In this document: one piece after another, positions 1 through 14,000 of the stretch | How positions within the stretch are numbered: the first letter of the stretch is position 1 | Layout: every line of letters begins with the position of its first letter | Source of the DNA: Apostichopus japonicus | Lineage: Eukaryota; Echinodermata; Holothuroidea; Aspidochirotida; Stichopodidae | DNA length: 64,000 nt | NCBI RefSeq assembly: GCF_037975245.1 | Contig: NC_092573.1 | Span: 23,093,265-23,157,264, forward strand | Reading direction: 5' to 3' | The notes under the pieces: generated by a model | Told to the model about the DNA's origin: nothing | The model's database searches: none | What the model saw: only the letters and a program-made list of their open reading frames with translations | Position numbers and translations under genes: made by a program

Positions 1-820
1 CTGAATTTCACTGGTCAGCATTACATATATTGTATACTTTGCACATTTACCAAATTTGAGGTTTGAATGATTTTTGTTGTGATTCCTTGACAACATATTA
101 TAGGTTCTCACAATTTCACTTTAATGGGGGAATGTTCCTGGGATAGGGAAATCGTCATGTGCTGTTTTAAAGGTCATATTGATCCTGATCTCGACATTTC
201 CCAGCTCTGCTTGGCTACATCTCTGGCACGAAAAGCGAACGAGCATCGGACTTATTCTCTAACCCTAACCCTTGACTTGAGTTGATGGCAATGACTTTAA
301 AACAAGAGGTAATTCCCATGTATCGATTATATACCCAAATGAGATCACACGTTACAAAAGGTGCTACATGAAACCTTTTCTCCAATAGTTAAAGTGAAAA
401 ATTTAAGTTGCTCCATCAACCTTTAAGTTGCTACAACTTGGTGTCTGTGGGAAACCATTGGAGTTGGTTGTCCAAAATATCGTATTATAATGTATTATGG
501 GAACAGAAACCAAATTTTGTGTTTACCTTTGATGGGTCCATTGTCTCAGTATTGATTTAATGTTGGGAACCAACTTATTAAATGCACTCAGTATAACTCA
601 GACAACAAATACCAAGTGTGTTGAGTGAGCTCCCTTTTTAGAAAACAAACACAGCGAGACATTGTTGTGATAACTGTGGTTACGTTACACATTGTTAATG
701 TTAAACAACATTGTACCTTGTGAGGTTTTGAGTTAAATTTGGTAATGTTCAGATTGGGTTCGAAAAAAGATATCGAGCATCCTTCCAACTAAACTATTAA
801 AGTATGATTTGCTTGGCTGC

Positions 821-1400
821 CTTCCTTACCTGTCTCCCCACAATGTTAGCACTGTCCCTCTACCTGTGTAATAGTGACATGGTAACCATTTTAGCATTTG
901 ACACCCTAAGATGACTGGTCGCATCCGGTCAGAAACCCTCCTCATTCTAATACCCCGGTCAAAATGTCTGAAAGTATCACAGTTGTAAGGAGACAGGTAA
1001 GCTCATTGCTTATAAATATTCAAACCTACGGTAGTAGCAATTAGCTAATATTATTCATTTTCCTTTCCACATAATGTCTGTGTGAAATGACAACAAACGT
1101 TTTGGCAAATTTGGCTAGCAATGAATTTAAATCAGTGACGTTAGGATTAGTAAGGATTATGCTGGTTGGAATAACAATCTACCCCCCACCCCCCCCAAAA
1201 AAAATAACAAAATAAAATGTCCTTTAAGTTTTTTATTTATTCATAATTTACTTCACTCCTTGCTTACCTGTCCCACACAACCTTAGCACTCTCATTCTAC
1301 CGTGCCTACAATAAACTGGTAACTTTTTAACACAGTGCGCCCTCTATGACCAGCCCCTCCGGTCAATGCCCATCCCTTCTCATTCCACCATCCAAAGTGC
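821..1400. repeat. two diverged copies of a short repeat
   Basis: Segments near 821-1000 and 1256-1400 share the same order of words: CTTACCTGTC, then a TTAGCACT block, a CCGGTCA block and an ATTC-rich block. A third partial copy begins near 3815. The first copy starts with CTTACCTGTCTCC (about 827) and ends with its reverse complement GGAGACAGGTAAG (about 989-1001), so it may be a small inverted-repeat element. No target duplication was identified. Confidence 0.45.
964..996 (+). CDS. doubtful first coding exon of the TMEM266-like gene
   Basis: An ATG at 964 opens 11 codons (MSESITVVRRQ) that end in phase 0 at CAG|GTAAGC. This fits the phase-0 acceptor at 2094/2095 of the S1 exon and would place basic residues just before S1, as in Hv1 relatives. 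Against it, the donor-like sequence is also the inverted end of a local repeat. Human TMEM266 has a much longer segment before S1, so the true N-terminus may lie upstream of this window or in an exon I missed. Confidence 0.18.
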
Positions 1401-2094
1401 CAACATCGTACGATTTTCGTTGGGATTTTTTCTACGCAATTCGTTCGGAACGCTGACCAAGGATTTTAGTTTTTTCCATCCATTGGATACTGAAGTAGAT
1501 TTACCAGTCATGTGCAGCCTTACAAGTATCCTGCATAGTGAGGGATTTGGGGACTGTTTTGGGAAACGGTTAAGGCCCCGTTAAAATTCATATAGTCCTC
1601 TGTACGGGTAGCAGTTCCGCGAACTGCTTACGCTATTTTTCCCGCCCTTTTTTTAACCTTCATACACTACACGCCATAGTTCGTTATTCTCACTTTCATA
1701 TATTTTCTTTAACATGCATTCTCACTTGTATACATATTCTCTTTGATACGCGTTATCAAGCATACCTGTAGATATATTTGTTTTCCTTTCTTCTCTGCGC
1801 TCCCCTGTTATATCTTAGTGTAACCAGCAAGTTTGGGGGATTTCCAGTCACTTTCCATTTATTGATTTCCTTTTTCTTGGGTGATGTTTGAGGTAACAGT
1901 GTTTGTTACTAGAGCTATATATGGCAAGTGTTATCAAGTGATGTGAAAATAACTTGACTTTGAAAGAAAGACTGCAAACCTTCACCGTTTACATGTTTTT
2001 TTGTTTTCCTTTGTGTTGTGTTGCTATGGGACCCAGTGTTAACATTTCTATTGATGTTTTGCATATTCTTCTTTTTTCTTTCAGTTTCCAACAG

Positions 2095-5000
2095 AAAGTG
2101 CAAGCAGTCGTTAATTCTTCTCCGTTCCACATCACTATGATCCTGTTAGTCTTCGTTCACTGTTTCATTCTCACAGCTGAAATGATTTTAATAACGATGG
2201 AAGGTTTGGATAAAATTTTTGTTTAAAAAATTTCTTAAAAGCAATTTTTTCAAATTTCTTTCTATTTGCTCTGCCATTAGTTTATTGAGGGGGTTGATAA
2301 AGTACCGTAAAGCGGAAAGATGCATATGAGCTCGATGATGACAAAAATTAACCGCATCCGTCTGTTTAATTACGTGTGTGTTCGACTCTATACTATTGAG
2401 GTGAAAAATTTCTCAATAATCCAGTCTACAAATTGTGCGTAATCACAAACACGACATTTGATTCGGCGATTTCTCACTGGTTCAACCTACTGTATCATTT
2501 ATATGATAATAAACAGCAATGTCACTCCAAGCTTAAAGCTGTGAATGTCATGCACATAAATGTTACTACTAATGTAAGTGACAACAGAAGAGTGATTTTG
2601 TATCATTTGAAACTGTTGTGGTCATGTTTTAGCATGTACAGTATCTTAGCAGTTCGGCCTGCTGTGGAAGTTCTTTTAATAGGCAAGTGAAATCACCAAT
2701 CGGAAATTTCAAGGTTCGTCTAGCGGTGATGTATTTTCCAGACATCGAGAGTTTGGAAGTAAAAATGTTACATAGACTTTTGCCTTCTCGAGTAAGATCA
2801 ACCATGTATGTTAGCTCATCCGATTATGACCACCTAAATACACACTTTGCAAGGCAATAAAAACAATGGAATGTTTTAATTTCCGTTGGAAATGATTGAT
2901 TAAAGCTGTCCTTATGCACTGGGTCGGAGATTTCACCGAGCCAATGTTAATATGCACATACAATATTATTGGGTACGCCGGCAATGAACTTCAAGATCAA
3001 TTGCGGTTTTCAAAATTTGGCTGAGCTACCACACTGGCAAGTTATGAACTGAATTATATAAGTATAATTCAAAAACTTTGGAGTCCAAAACGGTTTGGTA
3101 ATTGTTTAATTTTTCATTTGCAAGCCTTTGAAGTTTATGGATAATGTCATCGTTTCCTGCCCCATTTTGCAGATTTTCTTCACTCCCTCTAATACCTGTG
3201 CTTGTTATACATCTGCGCTCAATTCTAACCTAGCTTACAAAAGTCGATAAATACTCTAACTTCACCCTCTGGAGCATATGTGGGCAGTGCTAAAATGTTA
3301 CCAACTATTGTATTGTTGTTACCAACTTTGGTATACCGGTGCTGTGGCCGAGTGGATAAAGGTGGTGGCATTTAAAGCAATGAGGCTTCGCAATCGGGGG
3401 TTTGGAGTAAGGTGGGTTTTTCATCCACGAGCAATCTACGGTTTTCCCATCTGAAATGACTTTGTAAAAAAAAATTGAAAAGATTCCAAATTTGAGTTGA
3501 TATGTTGAATTGGAAGCCACTTGACGTGTAAGTTTTAATCCATAAGCCCTTGCTGGTTTCTACCACATTTGTGGTCACATAAGCGTTGTAAAACTAACTG
3601 CTGATTATTAAAGCTAGGTTCATATGAGTGCATATATGCAGAATGGAGATGGGTAAGTACAGTATATAAATACCCAAACCAATAAGTTTTGGGCTGACTA
3701 TGAGTGTGACAGATGATATTTTCAAGTACCAATATCTTTTCATTAATAGTCAAGGATAGCTGCACCTAAATTGTAGCAAATAAATACAACTTTAAACTGT
3801 CTTAGATTGACTTCGCTCCTCGCTTACCTGTCTCCCCCACAACGATTTATCTATTGCGATCAATTTTGAATAGTACTGGGTTTGTTCAAATTGTCGAGCT
3901 AACAGAGAAAAAAAATAGCAAGAGAAAACCAAGTGAAGCTGGTGGAATTTGGAAAATTAATGGTATGAAAACTATAAGCAGCATCTGTACTGACTACTTC
4001 TATTCTCTGTTTTCAAATCCTTTTCTTACAGTATAGTGTGTGTAGCGACTTGGGTCTATTTAACTCAAACTATTGAAAACTACACATACAACTTTTACTT
4101 CCTTGTAGATATTTACACACAGTAGCAAGATCAGCATTGTTGCAAGAAGGGCATACATGTATGCCTCATGGATCTTGTAATGTGGTACAAGCACTGACTT
4201 AGTACACAATTGACTAATGGTTGTCTTTGAGAACAATCTTGAGATCGTTAAACACCTGAACGCTTCAGGGTCTAGAGTTGGAACCTGGACAGACAAGATC
4301 GTAACCGATGATGCGCTATTTTTCTTGAAACTGTGACAATCTGAATCCAGTTTGTGTTTGTTTTTGTTTGATAGAAGGTTACGGTTGAAAATGAAACAAA
4401 CTGCATATCATACGTGTGATCTTCATAGTTAATATATTAGTCCAATCACTGAACACTTTCTTCCCTTTAAATCAAGATGTACAAATTTTTTCCCCAGGAA
4501 ATCTGGGCATGTGATGTTGATTCCCTTTTTAGTCACCTAAGCTGCTAATTAAAGAGGAATTTTGAGGACCCCTCAAGAGTTTTGGTGGTTCTAAATTTTT
4601 CAAAGATGATGGTGTGAAATGTCCCAGGTTTAGAACACCTCTTACAGAAAAAAAAAAAAGAAGAATTTTGTGCAAGATAAAAATCCAATGCCCAAAATCT
4701 TTGAAGCCAACTGGAAGCCTTATTATTTATCACCTAGTGCAAAAAGATGTTCTCCTTGTGAATCACATGCTATGAAAGTATTGAATGTTGAGGGTTGCTT
4801 TTGAAGTTGTAGATGTAAAAAATCACAGCTTAATTCTTCAAGCTGTTTTTACGTATAGAAGGAGGAATAATAAAATTGAAAGAATTTTCAGGGTTTTTCG
4901 ACAAATTTGGGGATATTCCCCAGGACAGTCGACCATTTCTTTTCCACTACTGTTTTAGTTTATATATTGTTTTTGCAATATTTTTGTTTTCCGTATAGTA

Positions 5001-8000
5001 AGTCACATTTCCGCCATCGGAAGAGACCCTTTTTCATTGTTGTTGGGCTCGCTACAAGCAGATTGTTAAAAGTTCAATTTGAACAATACTTGAAGCCATT
5101 GTTTATCACAAAGTTCAACAAGATGTCATCCTTGTGAATCACAGGCTATTGAAAGTATTGAAGGATGAAGGTTGTTTTTGAATTTGTACATGTATTTAAA
5201 CAATCACAGCTTAATTGTTCAAGCTGTTTCCACTAACAGAAGGCGGAACAAGTCAACTTGAAATTCTTCAAGGTTCTTTCAACAAATTTGGGGATATTCC
5301 CATTTCCCCAGGACAGTAGGCATACGTATTTTCTGGGGACATTTCTGGGGACATATGGCCACCTATCTTTAAATATATAATGTTGCATATTGTAAAAAAA
5401 AGAAAAAAAAAAAGAAAAATAAAACCCTTATAGTTGAAAATCCCATAACCCTGTCCCTAACTCTCAAGATATGGTTGATTGATTGGAACCAATTTGGAAT
5501 TACACTAAAGATTCAGTTCTCCCCCCCCCCTCACCCCCACACCCCCTTGGTCTGTTACTTTATCCAAATTCGCATCGTGGAACGATGAAATTAGCGGGGA
5601 AAAAGAGTGCAAAATGAAATAATAAAGCCTTGCAGTAAATTTGAGGGACACAGATATGCTGCATCTAATGGTTAATTATACTTGTTAATTATATAAGTTA
5701 ATTGTAACCACATACTGTACATAACTTAGTCATATTGAGGTGGGTATCTAATTTATGTGTGATAATGATAGTTACAACCATCACGGCAAATGCAGCTTTA
5801 AACATCATTTGATGCTACTTTATATTTATTTTCAAGGCTAGCAATCCCAGAAAATCAAATTACCATCTATACTTAGTTCCATAAGTGATTTGATTAATGA
5901 AACATGCATTGTTTACTTCAGCGCAATATCTTTATGAAACAAAGGATTAAAAAATTGCTATTGTTTGGCTTGATGAAAATTCTCTTTGCTAAATTGTGAT
6001 ATATATTCCCTACGAGTATCTCTAATGTACGAACTTTAAACCCGTTGACCTCTGTGTACATTTGAGGTCATATTTTGCTCCATGTGGGTAGAATTAACCT
6101 TTTTATTCTTTCTCCTTGCCTTTGTGTATTTCAGATGTAAATGCCGACATCCTCAAAGTGCTAGCCTCGACATGCTTGGCCATTTTATCATTTTTTCTCT
6201 TAGAGGTGAGGTCATTTTATATATTTATATTTATAGGCAAAGAAGAGATACTTTGGTGGAACGTTGATTTATTACGGTTATAGGTGTGGATCAAACGTTA
6301 CGCATCATTCATAGCGGAAGGGGAATGGGCCCTGTAGGCGGGGGGGGGGGGGGGGGGGGGGTTGGGAGGTGGGGGGTGTGGAAGGGGGATGCAGGTTTCT
6401 TCTTATTGCTGATGCAGAGTAAGAAGAGTCATAATACTGTCACATCATCTTCATTCGAAAGACTCACTTTAAAGGGTGTGAAGACTCGCGCACAAAGAAA
6501 TGTCTCATGCCGGTAATCTGACCTAGTTTCGAATGAGGTGTATTAACAGAAGAGTTAGACACCACCATCGATCCCAGAAAATACACACACAGCTTTCTAT
6601 CGTCGGTTATTAGACACTAGTGTAAAGTCAGTACATACAACTACGATCAATACCCACAACACAATGTACATAGCAACGATGGACATCTCAGGTCCAGATA
6701 ACAAGGTATCACGTTTCATTACTGTCTGCAGTTTGTAGCGACACGAAAAAAACTTCACTTGCAAGCAACGGAAAGTTAACTTTTTTCAGATGGCCGCACG
6801 TGGTTTGGGGCGAGTCTTCAATGCCTTAAAGATTAAATAAAAAATGGGTCATCACTAAGCCAACATTGTCCTAGATGAAACCATGTATGCAAATTGTGCT
6901 CCAGTTGATTTAAAAAAATTCTGACTTTCAGTTGGTTTTCCATATTGCAGCTCATAACTTGGGTTTTTTTTTTTGGTGCTAAACTCAGCCATTTGCTGTG
7001 AATTCAGGTAAGTACTGGTTAGATATATGTAAGATTACTGTTCTGTGACCAAAAAGAGATTAACAGCCATTGTATCAATTTCATTATTTCTGACTTTCTA
7101 TCGACAGGTGACTCTCAGAATATGCAGTACTGGTTTTAAACTTTTGAAAAAAAGATTGGAGGTTTGTGTTATAACTGTTTTCTCCCCCCCCCCCCCCCAA
7201 TTTTGATTCTTGCTGAACTGAAAATTATGAAACTTCTGCAGGGGATAGTTGGAGTGGGTTGGGTGTAGGGGGGGGGGGCTGGGAGGAGAGGAAGTTGGGT
7301 AAGCCTCAATTACTTTACTCTCTATCCACCCACATCCACTGTGCTCATTAATTATTCTTTAACATTGCAGCATACCTAATGTAATCTTACTCGAGTGCAC
7401 ATTGTTGATGAAAGTTCTCTCATGTGTTCAATCTGAAACTGGGTAAAACACATACTTGTTGATTAACATTCTTGATAGAGTTGTTGTAGGTATCTAGGCT
7501 CTTAACTGACTATCATTAGCCTGTAACCCATAAATGATAAATGTGCTGGTCTATCCTTTCACAAGTGAACCACTTTTGAGCATTTTTATGGCTTCGCTCA
7601 AGAGTGGGCACTTTAATAGGGTCAATTATGGGCCGATCTGAAGAGTTTATTGATTTACCATTTTAATGTCTTAATTTTTCACATTTATGAGAGAAAGCTC
7701 TCAAAGAACTGTTATTGTTGGGTTGCAAAATTGCAATCACTTTTTTTGCACCAAACAGTACCAAGTATCGCTAAGTATAGTTTGTAGTGGACTAAACTTT
7801 AAAGTAAGACATCGTCTGTGATAAAGATGTTTGTAATAAAAAATATATATAATAAAAAACAGATATTTCAGAAATTACTGTACTAATTAAAGGAAAGGAG
7901 TGAATCTTAGGGGGAAGGTATACACAATTTAAACAATAAACAATGATTTCACACAGTCATGGAGAAAACATACTGAAATTGATAACCCATTTGGGGTCAA

Positions 8001-11000
8001 CTTTATTCTAGGCTGCCCACTTCACCATAAACTCAGCTCTCATTGTGGTTACATTGTCCCAATTCTGTATACTATATACTCCAGTTCAGAACACTTTGCA
8101 AATGTCTTCATCATTTTACAATGACTTTTGGTAATATTTACACAGGGTGATTGGTAAGTCTTTAAATAATCGCAGCCAAAAAAATTCTTCCCACACAGAA
8201 TTTGCTTTCAGACTAATAATAATAATAAAAAAAACAAAAACAAAAACAAAAACAAAAAAAAAAGAAATTGTCTGTGGCTTTTAGTGCTTTGTTCTGAGTT
8301 TCAAAAGTGTTCAAAGGGCATCGCTCACTCACGACACTAGCGTTGTATAGTTCGTCACTCTTTGTTGTTTGGTTCTTGGAGACTTGAACACTCCATTGGG
8401 TTTCTAAGCCATACTAAATGGTACATCTTCCCCGTTGACTGATAGGCCTACCGACGACTACGATAATTTCAACACTGTCACATACAGACCACGCAGTATA
8501 CAGCGGCTATGTAACTGTATTTTGAGGTCTACAATTGAACATGATAAAAAAAAATGTTGACAACTGCATTATATTTTTTTATAAGACAGAGTTATAAGAA
8601 ATGAATTGGAAAGGGTAAAGGAAAGCTGTTTTTTCTGTTATTTAAATATGAAACTCTTTTTGCATAATATATTTATATATATATGTATTTATATGTTGAG
8701 TCTGTTCTGTCAAGACACTATGTAAGGCTTACACTCTATCCATAATGTATTCTTCATTAATACCTACACCATTAGTTGAATTGTTATCGTTCCGTGACCT
8801 ACTGCAGCAGCGCTTTATCCCCCGGTTAAGAGATGTCTCTACTGATTGTCGTAGCTGCGAAACACTTTCAATTCCCAGACGTTGAGCTGATCATATATTG
8901 CGGTGACTCATGTATCATTCATTGTCTGTCGATATGGTATTGACTTGCAATGCAAGTTGGTCACATTTATGGAACGATGTTTCATCAGTTGTTTTGTTTA
9001 GTGAGAGTGATGCCAAGGTCGTTGCTTAGTCATAAAATAATGTTGAAAAAGTTTAAGTCGACGATGATGACAAAGAGAGGCAAGTTTAACAACAAAAAAA
9101 ATTAAAAAGAGTAAAATGTAGTTATAAGGTTGTGTATGTCATTTGGTAATATTTAATAATAGCCTTGATACCTGCATTGGTAACAGAACTAGTTATCAAG
9201 TACACAAATTGTACAGCACTAGGTTTAAACAACTCTTCACGAGCAAAATCTGCAACTCTATCTGCGCTTATTTCCCTTCAGCCATCCTAATTTCGATAAG
9301 CATAATCCCTGCATAGAATCCTGGTCAGAAATGGGAATCGCACATTGGGCCACGTTATTATATTGTTTTTGGACCGTGGCGTCTTTAAACTAATACGATG
9401 GTAATTAGTAATCATGCCCTCAATAAGCTTCAAACTGACAACATCAGTGGCATACACTGAACTTACTAGAACTTTAGAACATCGATTGTCTATATCCAAT
9501 TGCAAGAAGGAACAAAAAGTTGTGTTTATAGTACGATCAAAAAGAAAACAAGCTTGATTATTCATTTTATACACATAAATGCTGGTCGGAATCTCTTTTT
9601 CATGACATCGACCTTAAGTCCTCGACAGAGCCATTTGGTGGTACCAAAATCTGTGATGTCACAGCCAATCCATGACCTTTGGCAACCATAAACAGCTCCC
9701 TTCCCTTCCCCCACTATCAATGCACATTACATCAGTAAACTGCTTTCTCTCCCCCCCCCCCCAAGCTTTCAGCATCTCTTTGAATACTACAGACAATAAA
9801 CATATCTCCCAGTGAAAGGGGGGGGGGGGACAGGGAGAGTGGAAGTCAAATGATGGCAACATCGGTAAAATGCTCGGTAAAATGGCATTATTTGATTTTC
9901 TAGCACATTTGGGAGCTAAAGTGTTGACCTTTACACATAACCCAGCTAATATTTACTGATGTTATTGATGTAGCTGTGCTTCTTTTGAAACTGCAGTCTA
10001 TGAATGCCACACCTTTTATATCTCGCGTAAGGCAAAGTATGAAAGAAATTCCTTACTCTTGTTTGCATTCATTTGTTTGCATAGTCAGAAGAAATTCACT
10101 ATGTACATGGTTCTCTGTGTATGGACTTTGTCTGGCAAGAAGTCAAGTTTCACAACATTTCCTGAAACTAATGAATGTATGCTCACAGGCGATGGGAAGT
10201 AGTCTGCAGAGAGAGGAACCGCCTCACGATTCACGTTGGCGGGCATTTCGGTTTACAAATGTTTGGAGATTATTTACCCTTTGAGTTTGTTTGGATAGTT
10301 TGTAGAATGTCAGCTCATGTCTGTCTCATTAATATTCAAACCACACTGCTGCTTGAAAATTTTTGAAATGTTTCAATAATACTTCAAAACTTCATGAAAT
10401 ATGCAAATTCACAGCGCGTACTCCCTCACCTCATATAACCTATGCATTACCGTATTAACCTCGCTCTAGCATCTGGCAATTTGTCTGTATGTGAGTGTCT
10501 GTATGTGAGTGTCTGTATGCGGCCTGGAAATTACGGAAGGGAGATGGCCACACTCACATACAGACAAATTGCCAGATGCTAGAGCGAGGTTAATACGGTA
10601 ATGCATAGGTTATATGAGGTGAGTACGTCGCTCGTTAATTCACAAACCGGTTAAGGTTTGGGGAAACTTTGTGTTTAGATGAGTTTTGCATTTTTAGAAA
10701 TGAAGTACTACTGTGCTGGGTGTGGGAGGATGGTTTTTAATTTCTTAGATGAAAATAAACAGAAAAAACAGAAAATAAAAAATGAAGGCTATCCGCTCGC
10801 TGAGATGAATTTATCTCAATTTTAAGCGATAACAGTTTACTTGTACCATAGTGACCAGTTTCTTAACATTGTTTCTTCAAATGTCCAAAATATTGTTTAC
10901 ACCTTTCTATGATACATGCGAGGTCAGACATCTTGTTTCATGATGTTGTAAACAGAAATATGTGCTACTGTGTGCATTTTATTATCCCTTTGTGTGATTT

Positions 11001-14000
11001 TTTTAATATCAGTTAGAGAGTTTCTTTTTGCTACTGATTTGTTGATTTAATTACTAGTTTTACAGATCAACGTTTAATACATCAGAGGAGAAACAAAATC
11101 AAATCCTACTCTTTTTGTCCCAAAATAACTAAGAAGTTGACGAAAATATCTTAAAATTGCAGTGGAGATACACATTCAAATTTCCTAGCAGTGAAATAGT
11201 CTACACCAAATGGTGGAATAGTTTAACATTCAAATGTTCGCATTATAACAGTTCTGAAAGCTCTGATTTTAGTCTCTTATAAAGTACGTACTATAAGTTC
11301 CTGTGTACAAAAATTGCTATGCCATTTTTGCATGATATTTTTCGATACAATGGATACCAGATATTAAAGTTATTCCCAGGGTGTATATAGATAAACCCTC
11401 TACACATCTCCTCTGCCCTCTTTGCCATTCACTGTTATGCTTGTCAATTTCGACACGTCTGTCTAGAATATTTAAAAATGCCTTACCCCGTAGATCAGTG
11501 GCAGAGCATCCATACATTCAGAAGGTGGATGCCCCCACCCCCTGACAGACTCAAATGGACTGCTGGCACCCTTTTCAGCTTTTTACCACTTTATACTTAT
11601 TCGCGATTATTGACTTTTTTATTGCGCTCTCAAATACCTATTGACATTTGTCAAATTTTGTTGGCGATGGCACCTATTTATTTTTCATTTATCTGCAAAT
11701 TAGCAAGGCCAGGAAAGGGTTATTTCCCGCGATCTAGGGAGTATCTTTACTCAAAAAATTTCTGTACGCTCCGCGCCAACCTGTGGTGGTGCTCCGCTTA
11801 GATAGTGTCGAAAGTGCCCCTACAGACCATTCTTGCTCCCCTTGACCAATACCCCTAGCTCCACCACTGCCGTAGATAAAAATATTACAGTGTCATCTCT
11901 CCCTCCATTAATGTAAGTTATTCAGCTATTTTCAGTGACGGTGTTTTTACTATCCTGGGTCATTTGTCTTCACATCTAAAGGAGAACTTAGCGGTAAAAT
12001 ATGGTATATTTAAATAGTGAGAAAGTTCCTTTATGTTTTTTTGGCGGGAAAACCTAGTGAGAACCTAATTGAATAAGTGTCAATACCAAAGTGTGAGATT
12101 TCTTTGGTTGCAGCAAATACACGGTGCATTTCATAGAATTTATTTTTTCTTTATAAATGTGTGTTTTAGGAATTACTATTGTCTCTTCATGTATGGTATA
12201 GTTGGCATGAATATCATATTGTATTTGAACAAAGTTTAAACTCTGTAGTGAGCCAAGGTCACTCAAAGCTATATTTAGATATTTTAGATATTTTGTGTAC
12301 AGCCAAGAAGTTTGCTGATGACACCAAACTGTATTCTGAGGTCTCTTCCAAAAGCGATTCTGAGAAATTTCAAATGGATTTGGATAAGGTTTGCTCCTGG
12401 TCCCAGGGATGGCAAATGCTTTTTAATATTGTTAAATGCAAGGTGATGCATATTGGTAGTAGTAACCAAAAGTATACCTACACTCTTAATGGTGAGGAGT
12501 TACAGGAGGTCTTTTTTGAAAAAGACCTAGGTATCTACATTGCCTCTTTTCTGTAACATAAACATTGCCTCGAAGCTGCTAAAAGAGGTACTGAAATAGG
12601 GTTTTAGGTATGATCAAGAGGAACTTCAGTTTTCTGAAAGAGGAACATTGTTGTTAGGCTTTATAAGCAGTTGGTTAGGCCTCATCTGGAGTATGCTGTG
12701 CAGGCTTGGAACCTATATTTTGCTAAGGATAAGGAAGTACTCTAGAAGGTCCAGAAGAGGGCTGCTAGGATGATTAATTCCTTAAAGGGTGTTTCTTATT
12801 ATAGGCGGTTACAACTGTTGAATCTCACCACACTGGAGCTTAGGGGGTTACGTGGTGACTTGATTCAGGTTTTCAAGATTGTGTATGGTTTTGACAATTT
12901 ATCCTTCACTGACTTTTTCATGTTTGCTAATAGTAGTTGTACCAGAGGTCATTATCTTAAACTCCAAAAGTCACATAGTAGGATTAATATTGGGCATAAC
13001 TTTTTTTCTAATAGGGTCGTGAATGAGTGGAACGGTTTGCCTGAGAAAGTTGTACTTGCAAGTACTGTGAATGGGTTTAAGAATGCTTTGAACACACACT
13101 TTAAGCATTGTAATCGGGTCTGATTTTTTGTGTCTTCTGTTTTTATTTCTCTCCTATAGGGTCCTTGAAAGGGACTTGAGTGTCCCTCCTGATCCTTTTT
13201 TTCTACTAAACTAAACTACAGTTGTTATATTTCTGCATCCAGAATGGGTAGCAAAAGACTTTGTCCAATCAAAATGGCTTCTTGTTTTACATTAGTTTGA
13301 ATGATCAGCATCAAAGACATATTGTAAGCACAACCAAGTTTTGCTTACACAGTGGCATACAATGTTTGTACTGTTGAAGATTACTAATGTGCTGAGGGGT
13401 TAGCCTACCGAGAGGTATACATGACACAAAATCAGCCTATACCGACATTCTTGAGACATGAGAGGCTTTCACCCCAAAAAGCTGAGAATCGAATGTTGAA
13501 CCAGGTACATTCTCTTCGCCTCCTATTTATGCATTTAAATTGTGATACTTTATCATCCATGGTGTCCTACACTCTCTTTCGCAGGTGTTTGATATTGCGG
13601 TGGTGGTTACATCCATTGTGCTAGATGTGGTGGTATTTGCAGGTAACTTAGGTACTGAATACAAATGGACTAGAGCCCTAAGCTATCTGATAATACTGAG
13701 GTGTTGGAGACTGTACGGAGTGTACTACGGTGAGTAACTCTTTTTAAGGCTGGATGTGCTGCTATTTGCAGGTGACATTAGTAATTGCATCAGGATTAAT
13801 GGCTACCAAAATTGATCGTTTTCAAAGGTATATTATATATCTGGTGGCTAAAATCGAAAGCAACATTTGCTGGAATTTTGTTTTGCATCTACATCTCAAA
13901 ACCACATCCTTAGAATGTTGTACAGAGAAAAAATGAAATTTTTTCAAATTAGGTGATGTTTTGGGAATGCGTCTGGCAACAGTAGAGTATATGATGTCAT

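Noticed and set aside
6940-7015. Possible exon between a TATTGCAG acceptor and a GTAAGTAC donor
   Set aside because: Every phase needed to join S2 to S3 meets a stop; the 54-nt exon at 7108-7161 fits instead.
11478-11801. Similar open frames at 11478, 22039 and 46345 that look like a small protein family
   Set aside because: They are translations of the same non-coding hAT MITE in three places.
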